A DNA stretch of 64,000 bases from NCBI RefSeq assembly GCF_933775445.1, contig NC_065877.1:29884001-29948000 (forward strand). Direction: 5' to 3'. Positions within the stretch are counted from its first letter, which is position 1. Each line of letters starts with the position of its first letter. Origin of the DNA: Argentina anserina (Eukaryota; Streptophyta; Magnoliopsida; Rosales; Rosaceae). Of this stretch, positions 1 through 12,343 are shown one piece after another. The notes beneath the pieces are model-generated. The model had not been told where the DNA came from and ran no database searches. It was given only the letters and a program-made list of their open reading frames with translations. Made by a program: the position numbers and the translations under genes.

Positions 1-219
1 TGTCTCATATGAGAGTAGGGAGGAAGATGAGTTTCCACATTCCTATTGGGATGATGAGAATCCAATCGATGTATAGAAATTAATGTTACCGCGCCACCCA
101 CTAATGTCAACTATGCTCCATCATCTTCTTATCATCGCAAGAGAAGGCGAACATAACAGTTTGAGAACGTAACATTTGGGCATTGAAACAACACCTGGGC
201 ATGCTCACAATAAAAAAGA

Positions 220-1964
220 ATTATTAGTATAAAGTGACAAAATTTGCTAGTGATCGGTTTGAAGTTAGGTGCCTCGATCCTTAACTGTAAATGGCGACTC
301 CGTGCAATAAAGATAGAAAATTTGGCTTATTTTGAAGTAAGAAAGTTTCAGACCGAACACTCATGTTCATTGGATATCATTCATCGTGATCATCGATAAG
401 CAAGCAGCTCACTAATTGGTCAATTTGTCAAGTCAAAGTTTGAAGGAGGGACCTCGCGTATATACATATTACAAACTTAGAGATATCACTGATGATGCAC
501 GTGTCCAACTTGGTGTTAACATGAGCTACAATAAAGCTTGGAGGGCAAGAGAAGCAACACTAGAAATTGCAAGGGGATCACCGGAGGAATCATTTGCTAT
601 ACTCCCAGCTTATTGTGCACTGTTGGAGCGTAAAAACCAAGGTACAATAACACACATTGAAACTGATGAACAAAATCACTTCCTATACTTTTTCATGGTA
701 ATTGGAGCCTCAATTAGAGGATTTCGTGATTCTATGAGACTTGTGATCGCTATATATGATACCTTTTTTTTTTTGAAGAAAAGTATTTTGGGACCATGTT
801 TGTGGTAGCATGCTAAGTTGGAGAGAATCAAATTTATCCTTTAACATTCGGGGTGGTAGACTCAGAAAATGATGCATCATGGTCACAGTTTTTTTTGACA
901 AAATTGAGAGAGGCAATTGGAGTTGTACATAACCTTATTTTTATATCGGATTGCATGGAAGCATCGCCAAAGCTGTGGATAACGTATTTCCTGATGCACA
1001 TCATAGAGCCTGCATCTTTCATATAGTTAACAATCTGAGCTCAAAATTTGGCAAAAAAAATTAAGATTCTCAAGTTATACAACACAACGGCAAAGAAGTA
1101 CCAAGTATCCGAGTTTAATACAATAATGGATGACATTCGAAAAATAAAAGATGGAGAAGTCTGTAATTTCTTGAAGACATTGGGTGTCATAAGTGGGCAC
1201 GAGCTCATTTTATGGGAAACAGTCAAACAAATACAACATGATGACATCTAATATAGCAAAATCTATGAATTCAAAGCTTAAAAAAGCCAAAAAGTTACCA
1301 ATTACAGCTCTAGTCGATCACTTAAGGGAGGTGCTTCAACAATGGTTTGTTGAACAACGTGATGCAATAAGCTCTCTTAATACACACTTAACTGAGTGGA
1401 CTGAAGACAGAGTGAGAGGAAAAACACCAACAATGGTTCACATATGCGGGTACGTATTCCAATATTACTATCATAATAATTTGATTTTAGTTTAGGAAAT
1501 ATGCTAACTTTGGTTTCATTATATATATTAGGTGTCTCCAATTGATCTTTATGCGTTTCAAGTACATGCTCAAATTCAATCATATACAGTGGACCTAAAT
1601 AACATGACGTGTACTTGTCGAGAGTTTGATCTTGATCGACTTCCTTGTGCCCATGCCACTGTTGCTTGTAGATTTAAAGGAGTATCATTATATAGCACGT
1701 GCTCTCGATTTTAGACATCCAATGCACTTATTCTAGCATATGCAGAACCTATTTGGCCAATTGGGAATAAAAAGTGAATGGGACGTACTTGAAGATGTGC
1801 GGAGCAAAATTGTCTTGCCACCAATAAAACAAGTAGTACCAAGAAGACGTAAGATTGTATGAATTCCATCTTTAGGAGAAGATGCAATTAGTAAAAAGTG
1901 TACAAGATGCAAGGGAGGAGGTCACAACCGCGCAACTTGCAAAAATCCAATTCCTCTTAGTTGA
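220..1964 (+). pseudogene. Decayed Mutator-like (MuDR) transposase
   Basis: Broken pieces of a plant MULE transposase lie in order in shifting frames. At 416-730 there is a segment with the usual transposase-core start (KAWRAREA, then the Tyr/Leu-rich stretch before the catalytic region). Weaker pieces follow at 860-1500. A SWIM zinc finger (CxC, then CxH; CTCREFD and PCAHA) lies at 1600-1690, and a CCHC zinc knuckle (CTRCKGGGHNRATC) near 1898-1942. Stops and frameshifts separate the pieces, for example around 250-330 and 790-1050, so no full protein can be made. Domain order core, SWIM, knuckle is that of MuDR-type proteins. No terminal inverted repeats were found; the left end may lie outside the window. 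A domesticated FAR1/MUG-type gene is less likely because the frame is broken. Confidence 0.85.
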
Positions 1965-1965
1965 T

Positions 1966-2700
1966 ACCGTGCAAGCTTCATATTTATGCCATGTTTTACT
2001 TTTAAATTAGCTATGGAAGCCTTATGTATTGATACATACTCTTTATTAGTTCTTATTGGATAGTACTTTTCTTTTCATTTTTGTCTATTCAAACGAGTAT
2101 AAATGATATATCCTTTTTAGACAAAGTATGCATAGCGAAATTCAACATGTAAAACATATCGAAGTTATAAAAAATTTGAATTGAGTTTCATGATAGTACG
2201 CATGCACTAAGCAATGATATTTCAATATAGTAAATATCAAAGTCATTATGCGATAATTTTTTATTTTATTGAATTCTCTTTTCCCTCAAAAGATTTAATT
2301 TTCTATTTGAGAGATTTAACAAGGGTATATACAAAATGACATTTTATCTCTTAAAATGGTCATTGTTCAACTAAAGCAAGAAAAACGGTCAAAAATCGAT
2401 TTAGTGACCAAAACTTGGTCAGTTATCAAAATTCCTCTATCAACATCTATTGAGAATACCGATCAAATTTGTGCACTAAATCTGTTTCGAACACCTTTTT
2501 TTTTCTAGAAAGAAAATCAATATTTGTTGTCCTTTTTTCTTACTTTGATAGGGATAAGATAAGTGCAATATGCAATGGGCATCATTCCAAATTCTAGCCA
2601 ACATGAAATCCCAAAGAAGCTTTGCCAAGTTTGCCTACTTGGGCCGATGTGTAAATGAGCTGTCTATAACTTTTCTTTTTCCATGATACAATCTTGTTCC
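1966..2700. other. Intergenic DNA, no gene seen
   Basis: AT-rich spacer between the transposase remnant and the PIF-type gene. I see no coding frame with recognisable motifs. The last few hundred bases probably belong to the promoter of the downstream gene. Confidence 0.5.
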
Positions 2701-2939
2701 TCATCATTGTCCAATAAAATATAGTCTCCCGTTGCAGTCGTGGCGCCACCCTCACTCATTTTCAGATCACAACTTGATTGTTCTCCAAGTTGTTGATTTG
2801 GTTGCCGCATACTAGAACCAATCCCATTCACCCAGTTCTAACCTTTCTACATTTTACAACATCCACAACATGGCAAAATTCACCAAGTTGCCACATGGCA
2901 TGCTGCTGTAGATTTCTGGAGGCTCTCTGTATTACCACC

Positions 2940-2942
<3 letters not shown>

Positions 2943-2978
<36 letters not shown>

Positions 2979-3080
2979 CTCTGTGCTGAAGTCCCTGTCC
3001 TTCTAAACTGGTCTTTAAGGCTCTTTGGTCCATTCCTAAGTTTCTGGTAGCTCCCCCCATAGCTCTCTCTCTCTCTCTCT
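2943..3080. repeat. Two (CT)n microsatellites in the PIF leader
   Basis: A run of CT dinucleotides fills about 2943-2975 and a second, shorter run 3063-3080. Both lie in the pyrimidine-rich stretch expected to be the first, non-coding exon of the PIF-type gene. Such CT/GA tracts are common in plant 5' leaders and vary in length between alleles. Confidence 0.85.
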
Positions 3081-3099
3081 GAAGTCTCAAACACAGAAA

Positions 3100-3741
3100 G
3101 AGAGACACTTTACTGTTGGCTTACAGTTTCCAGCTGAAGAGAAGTCAGAGCTTTCTTCAGTGTGTGTTTCTATTCCATTTTTGGCTTCTGGGTTTTTCTG
3201 ATCTTTTGCTCATTTTTCATTTCTGGGTTTTTTCTACTTAAAGATTGTTATTTGTTTATGGGATTTCTGTTGCAGAAAAGAAGACCCTTTTTTTCTACTT
3301 ATTGAATGATGTGTCTAGCTCCTGTGTTTATTTTTCAACTGGAGATTATTCACTTGATTTTTTCTACATATATTCTTTGCTGGATTATTATATTCTGGGT
3401 TCCAATGGTCTCTGTCTTTCCCCATTTGGTGTGTTCAATATTTTAATCTATAGATTAATGTGGTGTTGTAAGCAATTATAGTAATGTCAATAAAAAAGGG
3501 AAGACTTTGCTTTCCTGATAAAACTGTGTAGTTTGAATTGGGGTTTCAGTCCCTTGTTCCTCCTTTCCATTTCTTAGAATAGATCCAAATTTGGTACGCA
3601 TCATTCTTTAATGGTTTGTTTGGCTAATATATTAGTTAGGTTGACTATTTAATCAATTTGATTTCTTTAGTAGTATTATTCTAGATGAGATATCTAATCT
3701 GTCTTATAACTTGTTTTACAGGAACTTCTGTCTGTTCAGAC
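3100..3741 (+). promoter_or_regulatory. 5' leader and leader intron of the PIF-type gene
   Basis: A splice acceptor (TTGTTTTACAG) ends at 3720, only 21 bases before the ATG at 3742. This implies a non-coding first exon, probably within about 2900-3230, followed by an intron in the 5' UTR. The donor of that intron could not be fixed. Open frames at 3245-3481 and 3685-3741 lie largely in this inferred intron and are not treated as genes. Confidence 0.6.
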
Positions 3742-6275
3742 ATGAACTCTTGCATTCCTGAATGGAACTTTGAGGGTGATCTCCCTTTAACCAACCAAAA
3801 GAAACCATCAGGGTCTGTACTCTACATTTCTATATCTCTCTATATAGTAGAAGAAGATAGTGAACAAAAATAATTAATCTCCTGTACTTGTTGACTTATC
3901 TTGATTTGGGTGGCATATTTTACAGGCCGGATCATGAACTAGTAGAGCTGTTATGGAGAAATGGGCAGGTAGTTTTGCAGAGCCAAACAAATCGAAAATC
4001 AGGTCTTAATCCTAATGAGTCAAGGCAAGTTCAGAAACATGATCAGATCAGGGTAGGTGGGTTCTGTGGGAACTCAGGTAATATGATTCATGATGAGGAT
4101 ACAGTCTCCATGATTCAATACCCTTTAGAAGATTCCTTTGATAAAGATTTTTGTTCCCATTTCTTTTCTGAAATGCCTTCTTGTGATACACTTGATCTTG
4201 AAAAGCCAATCAAACAATTTGGAGAAGAGAAATTTGTTAAGTTTGACGCTTCTAATGCTAACCATCTTGTGTCCTCTGCACCCCAAACTAATGTCAAGTC
4301 CTCTACTGGTGTGGCCTATCCTGAAAATCCAATGCCTCCTCCAAGATTTCAGATCAGTAATCCAACTGAGAAAAATCAAAATCTTGGAGGCTTGGGGAGA
4401 GTAGTTAATTTTTCTCAATTTTCAACACTGGGAAAGGGTGATATAGGATCTTCCAGAAAACAATTAAGAGGAAATGAGCCTGAAAAGTTGAATAAAGCAG
4501 AGGTTAGAGAGTGTTCTATGATGACTGTTGGATCGAGTTACTCAGGTAGCAACCAAGTTCCTAATGACTTTGACGTGAGTCGAGCTTCGAGCAATGGTGA
4601 TGGGACTACTGGTTTTTCTAATGGACCTTTGTACAACAATGTTCAAAAGATGATGCCTCTCAGTGAGGGAGGGATGACAGAAACCCTTGATCCAACTCTT
4701 ACTTCATCTTCAGGCGGTTCTGGCAGTAGTTTTGGCAGAGGGAAGCAGTCTAATGTTGTCAACAGCAACAAAAGGAAAGGTAGAGATGCAGAGGACTCAG
4801 AGTGCCAAAGTGAGGTAAACACTTTATTTCCAACATTTGACTAGTTGTAATATAAGTTATTTGTTTTTTTTTAATAGATGATAACCTCTATATATTTAGG
4901 CAGCTGAAATTGAATCAGCTCCGGGGAACAAGCCAGCGCCACGATCAGGATCATCAAGGAGGACACGTGCTGCTGAAGTCCATAATCTTTCAGAAAGGGT
5001 AGGCTTTTGGGTTCTGTAGCATTTCAAGGTTTTAAAGTTGTAATTCTTTGCTATAACTTGTTTATATGATACAGAGACGAAGAGATCGGATCAATGAGAA
5101 GATGAGGGCATTGCAAGAGCTCATACCTCATTCTAACAAGGTTTCCTTTCTTACAAACCATTCTATTTTTGAGAATTGCGTGTCCCTTAATTTTTAAGAT
5201 TTCTGTAACTGATATGTCCTGATTTTGCAGACAGACAAAGCGTCAATGTTAGATGAGGCAATCGAATATTTGAAGTCTCTTCAGCTGCAACTTCAGGTAT
5301 AATGGACACTCATCATTCTGAAACTTCTCCCAGTATTTATGACACAAGCAACTAACAAACGTTTCTTGGTGATCTAGGTTATGTGGATGGGAGGTGGGAT
5401 GGCACCGATGATGTTTCCCGGAGTGCAGCACTCTATGTTCCGAATGGGAATGGGAATGGGAATGGGACCGCCTGCCATGCCTTCTATGCACAATCCAATA
5501 CAATTACCAACAAACCAGTGCATGACTGTGGCTCCGCCAACAAATCAGGCCGTAATGTGCCAAACGCCGGTTTTGAATCCTGTTGATTACCATAATCAGA
5601 TGCAAAACCCCTCTTTTCAGGAGCAATACGCACATCTCATGGGATTCCATCACATACAGACCATGTCTCAGGTTTGTGTTTTGTTACTTGAATAAAATGT
5701 TTGGTAACATGATGCTTAAGTATATTAGCTGAAATAAAAGTGTATCCAATGTCTAGCAGCCTATGAATATGTTCAGATTCGGCTCCCAGCCTCTTGCACA
5801 AAGTCAGATGGTGGCACCAACTGGCATGAACACTGGACCTTTAAGTGGTGAAGCTGCAGCTAATGAGGCTTTAAGTGGAAAAATGAGTAAGTCATATCAA
5901 TCGCTTTTGGGTATGATTAATATTGCTTATTGCTCTCTAAAACTGGAGTAGCGAATAAGAAACCATGCTTATAACTATTTAAATTGGAAGTGTTTTATGC
6001 CTTCAAAAATCAATGGCTGTATGATGGATTGAGTTTGAAATAGTAACTTCATTATCTTTCTTATCTTCACTGCCATGTCATTTGGAATTGAATGGTCATA
6101 AGCTTTTCTCAACTAAAAGAGGATGGCCACCTCTATTCTTTCTGTGCACTGCTCTCATGTTATCTGTAAATATATGGAATTATGTCATCATTCCATATTA
6201 CATACCTGATGGATTTTCTTTCTAGCTGTCAACAAACCTGATTCTGATGCTCATCGTATGATCACTTCGTTTTGA
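3742..6275 (+). CDS. PIF4: PIF4/PIF5-type bHLH transcription factor
   Basis: Phytochrome-interacting factor, a nuclear G-box-binding bHLH regulator of light, shade and temperature growth responses. Eight coding exons join in frame: 3742-3812, 3926-4814, 4900-4998, 5075-5140, 5231-5296, 5378-5671, 5757-5886, 6226-6275 (554 residues). The active-phytochrome-B-binding motif is at residues 28-41 (ELVELLWRNGQVV; the key E31, L32, G37, Q38 are present). A conserved acidic stretch (MIQYPLEDSFDKDFC) follows. The bHLH spans about 341-397 with H348, E352 and R356 for G-box contact, then RINEKM and the second helix. The tail is Met/Gly- and Gln-rich. No phyA-binding motif is evident, as in PIF4/PIF5. 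The start lies on a short exon matching the family's N-terminus (EWNFEGD). All introns are GT-AG. PIF4 and PIF5 are duplicates in Arabidopsis; this gene is co-orthologous. Confidence 0.93.
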
Positions 6276-6767
6276 TATATACAAATAGTAGTGTTCTATT
6301 GAATCTTTGATGCCATTTCTGTCCCAATCAGATTGATTATAATGGACAACGGTTTTTTCTGATGTCAACAGGTTAATCAACTATTGTGCGTGCTTATCTC
6401 TTTGGTCCCCTAACTTATATAACAAGATTACTTCGTTGTGGAAAATGCGGGTTGTTAGCTCTTCTTGATCTCACGGTTTAAAGGCTCCCCAATTCGCCGT
6501 ATATATTTCCATGGGGTGATTGAAAAGTCACTTTTCATATGTATACACCAATTAACCACTATTCAAGGGTTCAGAAATCTCAATCGAGCATTGAAGTTGC
6601 TACAAACCGAGACAACTAGTGATGTATCTTTCTGGTTTGAGATTTTTTTTTACTCTGCAAGAAGTAAGATTGTATTTCCTGTCCCATAACATGTATAAAA
6701 TACAGGCATATGCTCATTCATGTTTGCTTATAAAAAAGGAGAGTGTATTCAGTGCTTCAGCAGTGTG
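6276..6767. other. 3' UTR and spacer after the PIF gene
   Basis: AT-rich sequence after the PIF stop codon. It probably holds the 3' UTR in its first 200-300 bases. The small open frames at 6465-6834 show no recognisable motif. Confidence 0.5.
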
Positions 6768-6775
6768 CAGGCACC

Positions 6776-9530
6776 TAGGGGTGTTAATTGAAAACCGAAA
6801 ACCGAAAAATAACCGAATCATAACCGAACCATAACCGAAAAAAACTGAAGAAAAAAAAACTGTACCAAATCGCAAAAAAATCGCACCAAACCGAAAGATT
6901 TGGTGTGGTTTTGGTTTGGGATGTTTGGAAACCGAAACCGAATCAAAAAACCGAATATATATATATATATTATAAAGAAATTATATTATTTATAGATATA
7001 TTTAATATACATAATTAAATATGTTATCGATCGAGACCCAAACTTTATCAAAATTCGGTGATTTTTTTACCATATCTGTATTTATATATGCTGATCACAT
7101 CCGACGGTCGAAATTTAATAATTTGAATTTTAGATATTGGAACCACATGTCTACTAATGTGGTATAACTTGTTTAGTGGTCTTTTTGCAAATGTATGCAG
7201 TTGTGAAGCAACTATATCTTATAAATAGAATTTTGCAAATATGTCCGCATGATGCGTTACGTATAATGAAATATGGTTATTGTAAAAAAATCACATATTT
7301 TCGATAACGTTTGTGTCCCGATCGAGGCGGTCAACCTTTTTTACGCTTAAAATCCCCTATGGGTAGCCTTATCCCTGGAACATAAAATTTTTGAAAATTT
7401 TACACAAGCTGCTACATCACATATATGTGAGAGTGTGTGCATGAAAAAATCCACCAAAACTAGTCAAGAAGGAGGGGGTAAGAACAAATTCACATAATTA
7501 GATGAAATTAAGTTAATGTTGACCACATCGATCGAGACCCAAATATTATAAAAATTAGATGAATTTTTTACCATATCCTTATTTAAATATGCTGATCACA
7601 TCTGACGGTCAAAATTTAATATTTTGAATTTTAGACATTCGAACCACAACATGCCTACTAATGTGGTATAACTTGTTTAGTGGCTTTTTGCAAATGTATG
7701 CATTTGTGAAGCAACTATATATTATAAATAGAATTTTGCAAATATGTCCGCATGATGCGTTACTATTGTGAAATATGGTTATGGTAAAAAAATCACATAT
7801 TTTCGATAACGTTTGTGTCCCGATCGAGGCGGTCAACCCTTTTTACGCTTAATATCCCCTATGGGCCTATGGGTAGCCCTATCCCTGAAAGGTAAAATTT
7901 TTGAAAATTTTACACGAGCTGCTACATCACATATATGTGAGAGTGTGTGCATGAAAAAATCCACCAAAACTAGTCAAGAAGGAGGGGGTAAGAACAAATT
8001 CACATAATTAGATGAAATTAAGTTAATGTTGACCACATCGATCGAGACCCAAATATTATAAAAATTAGATGAATTTTTTACCATATCCTTATTTAAATAT
8101 GCTGATCACATCTGACGGTCAAAATTTAATATTTTGAATTTTAGACATTCGAACCACAACATGCCTACTAATGTGGTATAACTTGTTTAGTGGCTTTTTG
8201 CAAATGTATGCATTTGTGAAGCAACTATATATTATAAATAGAATTTTGCAAATATGTCCGCATGATGCGTTACTATTGTGAAATATGGTTATGGTAAAAA
8301 AATCACATATTTTCGATAACGTTTGTGTCCCGATCGAGGCGGTCAACCCTTTTTACGCTTAATATCCCCTATGGGCCTATGGGTAGCCCTATCCCTGAAA
8401 GGTAAAATTTTTGAAAATTTTACACGAGCTGCTACATCACATATATATGAGAGTGTGTGCGTGAAAGAATCCACCAAAACTAGTCAAGAAGGAGGGGGTA
8501 AGAACGAATTCACACTTAATTAGATGAAATTAAGTTAATGTTGACCACATCGATCGAGACCCAAATTTTATCAAAATTAGATGAATTTTTTACCATATCC
8601 GTATTTAAATATGCTAATCACATCTGACGGTCAAAATTTAATATTTTGAATTTTAGACATTGGAACCACAACATGCCTACTAATGTGGTATAACTTGTTT
8701 AGTGGTTTTTTACAAATGTATGCATTTGTGAAGCAACTATATATTATAAATAGAATTTTGCAAATCTGTTGGCATGATGCGTTACGTATAGTGAAATATT
8801 GTTGTGGTAAAAAAATCACATATTTTCGATAACGTTTGTGTCTCGATCAAGGCGGTCAACCATTTTTTACGCTTATTATCCCCTATAGGCCTATGGGTAG
8901 CCCTATCCCTGGAAGATAAAATTTTTGAAATTTTACACGAGCTGCTACATCACATATATGTGAGAGTGTGTGCGTGAAAGAATCCACCAAAACTAGTCAA
9001 GAATGAGGGGGTAAGAACGAATTCACACTTAATTAGATGAAATTAAGTTAATGTTGACCACATCGATCGAGACCCAAATTTTATTAAAATTAGATGAATT
9101 TTTTATCATATCCGTATTTAAATATGCTGAACACATCTGACGGTCAAAATTTAATATTTTGAATTTTAGACATTGGAACCACAACATGCCTACTAATGTG
9201 GTATAACTTGTTTAATGACTTTTTGCAATTGTATGCATTTGTGAAACAACTATATCTTGTAAATAGAATTTTGCAAATCTGTCCGCATGTTCTTTTTATT
9301 TCGTTAAGAATCAAGTAGATAGACAATGAAAGAAACTCCGATTTTCTTTACAAAATAACCGAAAGAAAAACCTATATAAACCAGAGAAAAACCAAACCGA
9401 ATCAAACCGAACACAATTGGTTTTTGAAAAAAAAAATGAAAAATTAAACCGAACCAAACCGAATAAATAGAACGGTTTGGTGTTCGGTATCACCTATAAA
9501 CCGCACCATTCACACCGATTAACACCCCTG
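6776..9530. mobile_element. hAT-like non-autonomous element with a tandem array
   Basis: The left end reads TAGGGGTGTTAAT and the right end is its inverse, ATTAACACCCCT(G). The flanks share AGGCACC (6769-6775 and 9531-9537), a 7-8 bp target duplication of hAT size. Subterminal parts are dense in CCGAA/AACCG motifs (6790-6955 and 9355-9500), typical of binding-site clusters in hAT ends. The interior is not coding. It is filled by a tandem array of units of about 510 bp. I see no transposase, so the element must have been moved in trans. Confidence 0.75.
7028..9285. repeat. Tandem array of about 4.5 units of ~510 bp
   Basis: The marker CGATCGAGACCC occurs at 7028, 7529, 8039, 8551 and 9064, giving periods of 501, 510, 512 and 513 bp. 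The last unit is cut off near 9285. Units two and three are almost identical over their full length, with only a few differences near 8440-8520. Units one and four differ by scattered substitutions and small indels. Each unit contains an ATTTCG/CGATAACG block, a GGCGGTCAACC block and the motif ACTAGTCAAGAAGGAGG. Short open frames repeating within it are a by-product of the repetition. Confidence 0.93.
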
Positions 9531-9540
9531 AGGCACCAAC

Positions 9541-11216
9541 AACACATGCTGAGCACGTGATTCTTTAAAACAATCCTCGTTAACTCACCGTCTGTCCAAA
9601 AACAAGATTAAAACAGTAAATAAAAATTTGCCATCACAATATTTAGGATATTTATTAATTATTAAATCAAAACAACTGCAAGATATGTGGACGAACTTCA
9701 TCTCAGACGTGGACACCATCTTCTTCTTCTATTCATCTTTCTCTCCTCTTCTTAGGGTTTGGTTCCTATTCAAGTTTTACATATTTCTTTTTGTCGAGAA
9801 ATCCGATTCAATTCATCAATTAAATTTGAAACCCATCCCCATAGATAGTCAACGTTTTCCTTTCTTTCATCAAAAACCAAGATCCGAATGTTGGGGTTCT
9901 CTTCCTCTTTCGATTAAAACAATTATTACAATTAAATCTGATCTCTCCCATTCTAATCGCCATTATCCTCTCAACCCAAAATCTGGGATCTCTTCCTTCC
10001 TTCGATTCCTAAATCTGATGTTCTATTCTCGATCCAAATCCAAAAACGGTCCCTTTTCCGATTTCTCCCAATTTCGAAAACCCTCATTTTTATGGGTTCA
10101 TCGATGTACAATAGAATGTGCGAACTTGGTCCCTGCTCCATCCTCTCCGTGAATTTCTAACCCAATATGAACCGAAGAAAAACGCGGTGTATAAAGATGT
10201 CAATTACGTCGAGTCTGGCATGGTTCTCGGCCTCCTCCCTTCAAAAATTGAGCACCGGCGAACACTACCCCCGAGAGAGAGCGCACGGGTTCATTAAAAA
10301 AAATTAAGTTGAGGGCGAAAACTAACTGTTTTTGTTGTAGTCAACAAACGTTGGCGTTTAAAAAAAACGGATTGCTTCCTAAAATTTTAACTCTCATATG
10401 ATGGTTAGGAATTCATGATACTTGTTTTCGTAAATGAAAGGTTCATACAATCCGTTTCCATAAAAAAGATGCCTAAAGTTTTTTCCTACGAATACTGACG
10501 TCTGTTACTTTCTTCATAACCTTTATGCTCATGCTTGTATGCTCACACACTTCCTTAACACTATCTTATCATCAATTCTCTAGTGACCAATGGATACTCT
10601 TGAATCATTTGATCTAAAAGGCCTATTAAAGTAAGATTGCAGTTGAACATGTTCCAACACTTTGGTCTATTTACTACCTGTTGTTTTCAAAGTCGAGCAT
10701 CAAACTGAGAATTCATTGTATTCACCCTTTTATCTCCTCAAGCTTTATCTTGTTATTTTAGTCATACTCCAACGAATTCAAAGGTAGTGAGTGGTCTTGG
10801 AATCAAATAAAGGCAAAGCCAACTGCCCTACTGATAATGGGATGCTCTTTATCTCTAAGTTCATGTTACCCAGTCTTGAGACCTCAGCATTAAAAACATG
10901 GCTTAATTACATGTGTTTAGTATGAACATTGGAACTCATCAAAATTTGATATAAAAAAAAATGAGGCTTTGTTCTTTTCCTGGGGTCTCAACTCTCGAGT
11001 TAGATTACAACATGGTGGTCTGCACCCTAGCACATCTGATTCTCCATGTCAACAATAACTGCTACTAGCTACCTTTCTTACCTTAAGCCAAAAGGTTAAA
11101 CCATTATTGCTTGATGAAAGAAGAGCAGTTGCAGAGTTGCTGACTTGGTTGAGTTGGGTCTAAGGAAACCATGCCAGTATAAGTGGCATAGTATTTGACT
11201 ATTTGTAACCTAATTA
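9541..11216. other. Spacer with a leader-like, possibly gene-derived segment
   Basis: Mostly unannotated DNA. Between about 9690 and 10160 the sequence looks like a plant gene start: CT-rich, with the leader motif CTTAGGGTTTGG, and an open frame of 174 codons (9628-10152) without recognisable domains. No clear exon follows. It may be the broken 5' part of a lost gene or a transposon-captured fragment. From 10340 to 11216 I see nothing coding. Confidence 0.4.
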
Positions 11217-11326
11217 GGTGTACTTAGGGGCGGATGTAAGTTGTAGGCTATCTAGGCTTAAGCTTAGACAAGATTTGCTCCCAAAACCTCCTAAATATAT
11301 ATATATATATACATATATATATAATT

Positions 11327-11718
11327 TCTATCTAAAGTGAAGTTTCACTATGGAATTACAGAGTGAAGTTCCAATTTTAGCACACTTTTCGGTCAAATTT
11401 TTTCACCATAAGCGATTCAATATTTAGATATGTTATTCAAGATCATCTCTACAAAATTTCATCTAATTCAGACATCGTTAAAGTATTAAAATTAGAAAAA
11501 ATCAATGAATGAATTAAAATTGTTCAACGTGAACCGTTCGTGTAAATCTCAAATTTGAAAGCTCAAACCATTGTCAAATTGGATGAAACTTTGTAGAGGT
11601 GATCTTGAATAACATACCTAAATATTGAATCGCTTATGGTGAAAAAATGTGACCGAAAAGTGTGCTAAAATTGGAACTTCACTCTGTAATTTCAGAGCGA
11701 AACTTCACTCTAGATAGA
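11327..11718. mobile_element. Nested fold-back element with long inverted arms
   Basis: Two arms of about 150 bp are inverted copies of each other: 11327-11480 and 11571-11718. The outer ends read TCTATCTAAAGTGAAG and, inverted, TCTATCTAGAGTGAAG. Matching inner blocks include the CCATAAGCGATTCAATATTTAG region. It lies upstream of the surviving transposase piece in the hAT element. No clear target duplication was found. Confidence 0.75.
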
Positions 11719-11727
11719 CTATTTCCA

Positions 11728-12135
11728 CATATGAGATTCTATCATGCTGATTTTACTTCATATGAGTTGCTTGCTTTAGATATGGAGTGCGGGTATTTTC
11801 TAGCAGATATTCAGATAGATCCAAGATTTGCCAACACAACATATGTATCTGATTTGTGTCAGCGGTTAGTTGAGTCAAGAAAATCAACATTTTTTCCTGT
11901 GATTTATAGATTGATTTGTCTTGTTTTGACTATGCCAGTTTCTACAGCAACAACAGATATAATATTTTCATCTATGAACATCATAAAAAATAAACTTCGA
12001 AACAGAATGGAAGATGAATTTCTTGATGATTTAATGGTTCTCTACATTGAAAAAGAACTTGCCGATAACATTGATAATAGTTCTATGATTGCAGAGTTTG
12101 AATTGAGCGGATCTCGTATGGTACGTTTTAGGTAG
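11728..12135 (+). pseudogene. C-terminal piece of a hAT transposase
   Basis: About 135 codons, ending at 12135, match the C-terminal dimerisation domain of hAT transposases of the TTF-type/ZMYM1-like branch. The segment LTMPVSTATTDIIFSSMNIIKNKLRN followed in register by RMEDEFLDDLMVLYIE is the usual signature, with a Ser/Thr-rich turn and an N-K-L-R-N-R-M block. The BED finger and the catalytic core are absent, so the piece cannot act alone. The open frame begins inside the nested fold-back (11662), which is a fusion by chance. Confidence 0.85.
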
Positions 12136-12343
12136 CTTATTGTTGCGTATAACGCTTTGATGCTTGTAATTTTCAATTCACGAGGTTTGGTTATATGTCT
12201 CTCTCGGTCTATGTTTTGATTGAAAGTAATAAAGCCGTGAGGATGAGCCTCCTATTGGGTTCCAAACCTCAAAAAAAATTTAGTGTTCTCATATAAATTA
12301 GCCTAGACAACTTTAAATTCCTAGATCCGCCACTAGGTGTACT

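Larger units (their letters stand above)
11225..12335 (+). mobile_element. Internally deleted hAT transposon
   Basis: Ends TAGGGGCGGAT and ATCCGCCACTA form an imperfect terminal inverted repeat. Both flanks carry the identical 8-bp duplication GGTGTACT (11217-11224 and 12336-12343), the hallmark of hAT insertion. The interior keeps only the C-terminal part of a transposase and a nested fold-back at 11327-11718. At 1111 bp it is far shorter than an autonomous hAT element, so it is a deletion derivative. Confidence 0.9.

Noticed and set aside
3245..3481. 78-codon ORF before the PIF gene
   Set aside because: Lies within the inferred leader intron and has no recognisable motif.
7609..8523. Pairs of identical small ORFs on both strands
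   Set aside because: They are copies of the same non-coding 510-bp tandem unit, not genes.
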